Shown: piece by piece, positions 60,513 through 63,851 of the stretch
Numbering within the stretch: position 1 is the stretch's first letter
Layout of the letters: each line of letters opens with the position of its first letter
NCBI RefSeq assembly: GCF_900112815.1
Contig: NZ_FOND01000015.1
Location: forward strand, 1-63,851
Length of the DNA: 63,851 nucleotides
Reading direction: 5' to 3'
Origin: Blastococcus tunisiensis
GTDB taxonomy: Bacteria > Actinomycetota > Actinomycetes > Mycobacteriales > Geodermatophilaceae
Position numbers and translations under genes: made by a program
The notes under the pieces: model-generated
What the model was told of the DNA's origin: nothing
Databases searched by the model: none
What the model saw: only the letters and a program-made list of their open reading frames with translations

Positions 60513-61628
60513 CTATCGGAGGCGGCGGACGGCGGCGCCGAGGGTGCGTGCGGTGAGCCGCCCGTCGGCCAGGCCGAGGTGGACGACGTCGTCGAACACC
60601 CGCTGGTCGCCGGCGGCGGCCCGGAAGACCGCGTCCATGACCGCCGGCCACCGGCTGGCCCAGGACGCCGTCGACGAGTGCGCCAGGTGCCGGCCCAGCC
60701 GCCGGCGCAGCGCCGCCCGGTACGCCGCCCCCGCGCCGCCCCCGGCGGCGGCGGCCGCACCGGCGAGGGCCCCGGAGAGGACGGCGTAGAAGATCCCCTC
60801 GCCGGTCAGCGGGTTGATCAGCGAGGCGGCGTCCCCGGCGAGCAGCACCCGGCCGTCGGGCTGGCGGGGCCGGCCGGTGGACAGCGGCAGCCGGTGCGCC
60901 TTCAGCTCCGCGGCCCCGACGCCGGGCAGCAGCCGCTCCAGGCCGGCGAGCAGCCCCGCCCGGTTCACCCCGCCGGAGACCAGCTCCCCGTAGCCCACGT
61001 TGGCCCGCCCGTCGCCGAGCGGGAACGACCACGCGTACGCCGGCCAGCGCTGCTCGGTGGTGGCGATGAGCTGGACGTCCTCGAGCCCAGCGGGCACCGG
61101 CGCGTAGCCGCGCAGGGCGATCGCCAGCCGGTCCGGCCGGTTGGGGCCGAGCCCGAGCGCCCGGCGGACGACGGACTCCGCGCCGTCCGCCCCGACCAGC
61201 ACCCCGGCGGTCAGGACGCCGTCGACCTCGACGTGGGTGGGGTGCACCGCGATCCGCCGGACGGCGTGCCGGCGGAACTCCGCGCCCGCCGCCAGCCCCG
61301 CCGCGAGCAGCCGGGCGTCGAGCACCGCGCGGGGGACGACGCGGGCCGGGCGCTGCATCGTGCGCTCGACGGTGGTCCCCCCGGGGGAGCGCAGCCGCAG
61401 CCGGGGGAGCACGGCGTACCCCGCGGTGAGCCCGGCGGGATCGACGCCGAGACCGGCCAGGACGTCGAGCGCCTCCGGGGCGACGCCGTCGCCGCAGACC
61501 TTGTCCCGCGGGAAGTCGGCCCGGTCGAGCACCAGCACCCGGGCGGCGGGGTCGGCGCGGCGGGCGGCCGTGGCGCAGGCGGCTCCGGCCGGGCCGCCGC
61601 CCACCACGACGACGTCCCAGTGCTGCAT
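60513..61628 (-). CDS. Geranylgeranyl reductase-family flavoprotein
   Basis: This 371-residue FAD-dependent oxidoreductase has the dinucleotide motif DVVVVGGGPAGAACATAARR, the FPRDKVCGDGVAPEAL motif typical of geranylgeranyl reductases, LVGADGAESVVRRALG, and the second FAD motif LLAGDAASLINPLTGEGI. Family members saturate isoprenoid chains, for example of menaquinone or membrane lipids. The alpha/beta hydrolase upstream is on the same strand. The substrate is not resolved; halogenase/hydroxylase relatives are less likely because of the CGDG motif. Confidence 0.9.
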   Translation of the reverse strand: MQHWDVVVVGGGPAGAACATAARRADPAARVLVLDRADFPRDKVCGDGVAPEALDVLAGLGVDPAGLTAGYAVLPRLRLRSPGGTTVERTMQRPARVVPRAVLDARLLAAGLAAGAEFRRHAVRRIAVHPTHVEVDGVLTAGVLVGADGAESVVRRALGLGPNRPDRLAIALRGYAPVPAGLEDVQLIATTEQRWPAYAWSFPLGDGRANVGYGELVSGGVNRAGLLAGLERLLPGVGAAELKAHRLPLSTGRPRQPDGRVLLAGDAASLINPLTGEGIFYAVLSGALAGAAAAAGGGAGAAYRAALRRRLGRHLAHSSTASWASRWPAVMDAVFRAAAGDQRVFDDVVHLGLADGRLTARTLGAAVRRLR

Positions 61629-61655
61629 GCCCCGAACGCTAGGCAGGCCGGGCGG

Positions 61656-62591
61656 TCAGCGCTCGACGGGGCGCGCGACGCCGTCCCAGTTCTGGGCCAG
61701 GAGGCGGCGCCAGCTGTCCAGGTCGTGCGCGGCGGGCTCGGTGTCCCGGATCCAGTCCAGGAGCACGTCGCAGAACCGGTCGGGCTCGTCGAGGTGCGGC
61801 CAGTGGCCGGCGTCCTCGAAGACCTCGATGCGGGCGGTGGGCACGAGGGCGCGCACCGTCTCGGCGTGCCGCGGGGGGACGATCGGGTCCCGGCCGCCCC
61901 AGACGACCAGCATCGGGATGGAGTCGGCGAGGTAGAGCCGGTCGAGGGCGGTGACCGCCTGGCCGCGGGCGTCCACCACGCCGCGCAGGGTCCGCAGGAA
62001 GGCGCGGCGGGCCTCGACGTCCTTGAGGGCGAGCAGCGCGTCGACGGCCTCGGCCAGGTCACCGAGGCGCCGCCAGCCGGCGACGCGGCCGACCTTCTCC
62101 ACCGCCTGCAGGCCGGTGCGGAGCGGTCCGGAGACGCCGGCCAGGGCGGTGACCACCAGCTCGGCGCCGGGCAGGGTGGCGGCGCGCAGGCCGGCGGAGA
62201 GCTCGGGGCCCAGCCCCCCGCTGCCGACGACCGCCAGCCGCTGGCACCGCTCGGGGAACTGGTAGGCGAACTGCAGGGCGATCCCGCCGCCGAGGGAGTG
62301 CCCGACGACCGTGGCCTGCTCGATGTCCAGCACCGACAGCAGGTCGCGCATGCCGTTGGCGTAGCCGGCGATGGAGTAGTCGCCCCGGGGCTTGTCGGAG
62401 TTGCCGTGGCCGAGCAGGTCCGGGGCGATGACCGTGTGCGTCTCGGCGAGCCGGTCGATGACCCCCGACCAGGTGTGGCAGTTGTTCCCGATGCCGTGCA
62501 GCAGGAGCAGCGCCGGACCCTCGCCCGCCCGGACGAAGGCGCGGCGGTGCCCGTGGACCACGCGGACCTCGGAGACCTGGCGGGACGGCAT
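61656..62591 (-). CDS. Alpha/beta hydrolase
   Basis: This 311-residue protein has the oxyanion segment LLLLHGIGNNCHTWS, the nucleophile elbow VVGHSLGGGIALQFA (Ser near 100), the acid in VVWGGRDPIVP and the catalytic His in DAGHWPHLDEPD. These define the epoxide-hydrolase/dehalogenase-like group of esterases. Neighbouring flavoprotein and MaoC genes point to lipid or isoprenoid metabolism, but the substrate is unknown. Confidence 0.9.
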   Translation of the reverse strand: MPSRQVSEVRVVHGHRRAFVRAGEGPALLLLHGIGNNCHTWSGVIDRLAETHTVIAPDLLGHGNSDKPRGDYSIAGYANGMRDLLSVLDIEQATVVGHSLGGGIALQFAYQFPERCQRLAVVGSGGLGPELSAGLRAATLPGAELVVTALAGVSGPLRTGLQAVEKVGRVAGWRRLGDLAEAVDALLALKDVEARRAFLRTLRGVVDARGQAVTALDRLYLADSIPMLVVWGGRDPIVPPRHAETVRALVPTARIEVFEDAGHWPHLDEPDRFCDVLLDWIRDTEPAAHDLDSWRRLLAQNWDGVARPVER

Positions 62592-62663
62592 CCCCCCAGT
62601 GCACCACGTGCCTGTTGCGATCGGGTTACCCGCCGGTAGGGGCCTTTCCCGTCTCGGAAAGCG

Positions 62664-63239
62664 TCACGGGGCCGGGGGCGGAGCCGTCCACTTGCGCTGC
62701 GGGTGCCGGTAGGCCGCGACGAACTCCAGCAGGCCGGCCGCGTCGGGCACCACGCCCAGGGCGTCCAGCCGCGCGGCGTCGAGGTAGCCGTCGTCCACCA
62801 TGCGGCGCAGCTGGGCGAGCAGCGGCTGCCAGAACCCGTCGACGTCGACCAGGGCGGTGGGCTTGGCGTGCAGGCCGAGCATCCCCCAGGTCCAGGCCTC
62901 GAAGAGCTCCTCCAGCGTCCCGGCGGCCCCGGGCAGCGCGACGAAGGCGTCGGACAGGTCGGCCATCACCGCCTTGCGCTCGTGCATCGACTGCACGATC
63001 TCCAGCCGCGGCAGCCCCGGGTGGGCCACCTCGTCGTCCACCAGGTGCTGCGGGATCACGCCGACGACCTCGCCGCCGGCGGCCAGCGCCGCGTCGGCGA
63101 CGACGCCCATCAACCCGACGTTCCCGCCGCCGTAGACGATGCCGACCCCGGCGTCGGCGAGACCACGCGCGAAGGCGGCGGCGGCCTCGGCGTGCGACGG
63201 CGGGCCGGCGTGCGACCCGGTGAAGACGGCGACCCGCAT
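62664..63239 (-). CDS. LOG-family protein with degenerate active-site motif
   Basis: This 191-residue Rossmann-type protein belongs to the LOG (TIGR00730) family: VAVFTGSHAGPPSH, GIVYGGGNVGLMGVVAD and SMHERKAVM are clear. LOG enzymes release cytokinin bases from nucleotides by phosphoribohydrolysis. The defining PGGxGTxxE motif here reads LPGAAGTLEELFEAW, with the second Gly replaced by Ala-Ala, so activity may be altered. Its start overlaps the stop of the MaoC gene (TGATG), suggesting co-expression. Confidence 0.86.
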   Translation of the reverse strand: MRVAVFTGSHAGPPSHAEAAAAFARGLADAGVGIVYGGGNVGLMGVVADAALAAGGEVVGVIPQHLVDDEVAHPGLPRLEIVQSMHERKAVMADLSDAFVALPGAAGTLEELFEAWTWGMLGLHAKPTALVDVDGFWQPLLAQLRRMVDDGYLDAARLDALGVVPDAAGLLEFVAAYRHPQRKWTAPPPAP

Positions 63240-63706
63240 CAGGCGGCGCGGCCGCCGTAGTAGCGGAACACCGGCTCGGCGATGCAGACCGGCTTGTCGC
63301 CACCCCCGCGCTCGATGACGGCGGCCAGCGTGAGCTGCAGCCCGCCGGTGACCTCCTCGACCTGCTTCAGGCTCGCCGTCAGCCGCACCCGCGAGCCGAC
63401 CGGCACGGGGGCGGGGAAGCGCACCTTGTTCAGGCCGTAGTTGACGCCCATGACGGTGTCGGTCACCTCGAGGACCTGCGAGGACAGCGGGGCCAGCAGC
63501 GACAGCGTCAGGTAGCCGTGCGCGATCGGCCCACCGAACGGGCTCTCCGCCGTCGCCCGCTCGACGTCGACGTGGATCCACTGGTGGTCGCCGGTCGCGT
63601 CGGCGAACAGGTTCACGTGCTCCTGGGTGACCTCGTGCCACTCGCTGCTGCCGAGCTCGGTGCCGACGAGTCCGGGGACCTCGGCCATGGTCGTCGTCGT
63701 GGTCAT
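63239..63706 (-). CDS. MaoC-like (R)-enoyl-CoA hydratase, second copy
   Basis: This 155-residue hotdog hydratase is a paralogue of the protein at 14356-14817. Both share FADATGDHQWIHVD and FGGPIAHGYLTLSL, the catalytic Asp/His region, and VNYG(L/T) further on. ATG 63706 with GAGGAG upstream was chosen over a longer extension. It is co-transcribed with the LOG-family gene, an unusual pairing. Substrate chain length is unknown. Confidence 0.9.
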   Translation of the reverse strand: MTTTTTMAEVPGLVGTELGSSEWHEVTQEHVNLFADATGDHQWIHVDVERATAESPFGGPIAHGYLTLSLLAPLSSQVLEVTDTVMGVNYGLNKVRFPAPVPVGSRVRLTASLKQVEEVTGGLQLTLAAVIERGGGDKPVCIAEPVFRYYGGRAA

Positions 63707-63804
63707 GGAGGACTCCTCGGGGAGAGCGGACGGCGCTGACCCGATCCTGTCAGCCGCCCGGCCGGTTCTCATGCCCGCCCGGGGCGGAGGTGTTCCGCCG
63801 CACG

Positions 63805-63840
63805 GTCGGACCTTGCCCACCCCCGTGGGCAGGGTCCGAC
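63805..63840. repeat. Hairpin near the right window edge
   Basis: Arms of 16 bp (63805-63820 and 63825-63840; GTCGGACC...GGTCCGAC) with one G-T type mismatch enclose CCCC. It lies upstream of the MaoC gene at the window edge. It may be the terminator of a gene outside the window or a further hairpin repeat family. Confidence 0.6.
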
Positions 63841-63851
63841 TGCCCGCGACC

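Overview
This 63.9 kb window is chromosomal DNA of a very GC-rich, motile actinobacterium, most likely of the Geodermatophilaceae (Blastococcus/Geodermatophilus/Modestobacter type). That placement is an inference from composition and gene content: a bacterial proteasome activator ending in GQYL, a class E sortase with an LAxTG substrate, actinobacterial HMwFabG and HtdX-like genes, many GTG starts, and a chemoreceptor with a FliA/WhiG-type promoter. Genes are dense; no gap exceeds 300 bp, and most gaps hold hairpins or operator-like inverted repeats. I see no rRNA, CRISPR array, phage or classical transposase.

Layout. 0.2-5.8 kb: cupin-marR pair, serS, two HAD phosphatases, chemoreceptor. 5.8-7.1 kb: an AbiEi/DUF559-type gene bracketed by 66-bp inverted hairpin repeats. 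7.1-16.2 kb: bpa, quinone oxidoreductase, NAD(P)-binding protein and divergent AraC regulator, acyl-CoA ligase, thioesterase, VOC protein, folP2-like DHPS, MaoC, serine hydrolase. 16.4-22.2 kb: HU protein, aldo/keto reductase, DUF1059 protein, an EAL protein head-to-head with a GAF/PAS/SpoIIE phosphatase. 22.2-28.7 kb: lipid module of acyl-CoA oxidase-like enzyme, TetR, thiolase, HMwFabG and HtdX-like hydratase around one operator. 28.9-31.2 kb: LAxTG surface protein, class E sortase, small membrane protein. 31.3-39.1 kb: D-glutamate N-acetyltransferase/racemase pair (dgcN/dgcA-like) divergent from a five-gene peptide ABC importer. 39.2-47.3 kb: MFS transporter, tRNA-Ser(UGA), a second hairpin-bracketed AbiEi/DUF559 gene, two STAS proteins, a two-component system with a GerMN lipoprotein, a DUF2510/SHOCT protein. 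47.5-57.8 kb: amino-sugar regulon with ROK repressor, sugar ABC importer, ROK kinase, nagB, nagA, nagZ and an MsiK-type ATPase. 57.8-63.9 kb: SUV3-like helicase, unknown protein, geranylgeranyl-reductase-type flavoprotein, alpha/beta hydrolase, LOG-family protein, second MaoC.

How the genes fit together (inference). The amino-sugar cluster imports N-acetylglucosamine-type sugars, releases GlcNAc with NagZ and routes it to fructose-6-phosphate through a kinase, NagA and NagB. The peptide importer with the dgcA/dgcN pair could handle the peptide side, including D-glutamate. Together they suggest scavenging or recycling of cell-wall material.

The most unusual signal is the pair of hairpin-bracketed genes. 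Each encodes an N-terminal winged helix plus a C-terminal DUF559-like nuclease fold. Each sits between two convergent host genes, is flanked by its own family of long hairpins in inverted orientation, and carries the same TCCACAGATC box exactly 47 nt upstream of its start codon. The box overlaps a DnaA-box-like sequence. A gene-less copy near 14.85 kb has the structure expected if the two ends of the first element were joined. This may be a hairpin-ended nuclease-gene element comparable in logic to RAYT/REP systems. Mobility is unproven.
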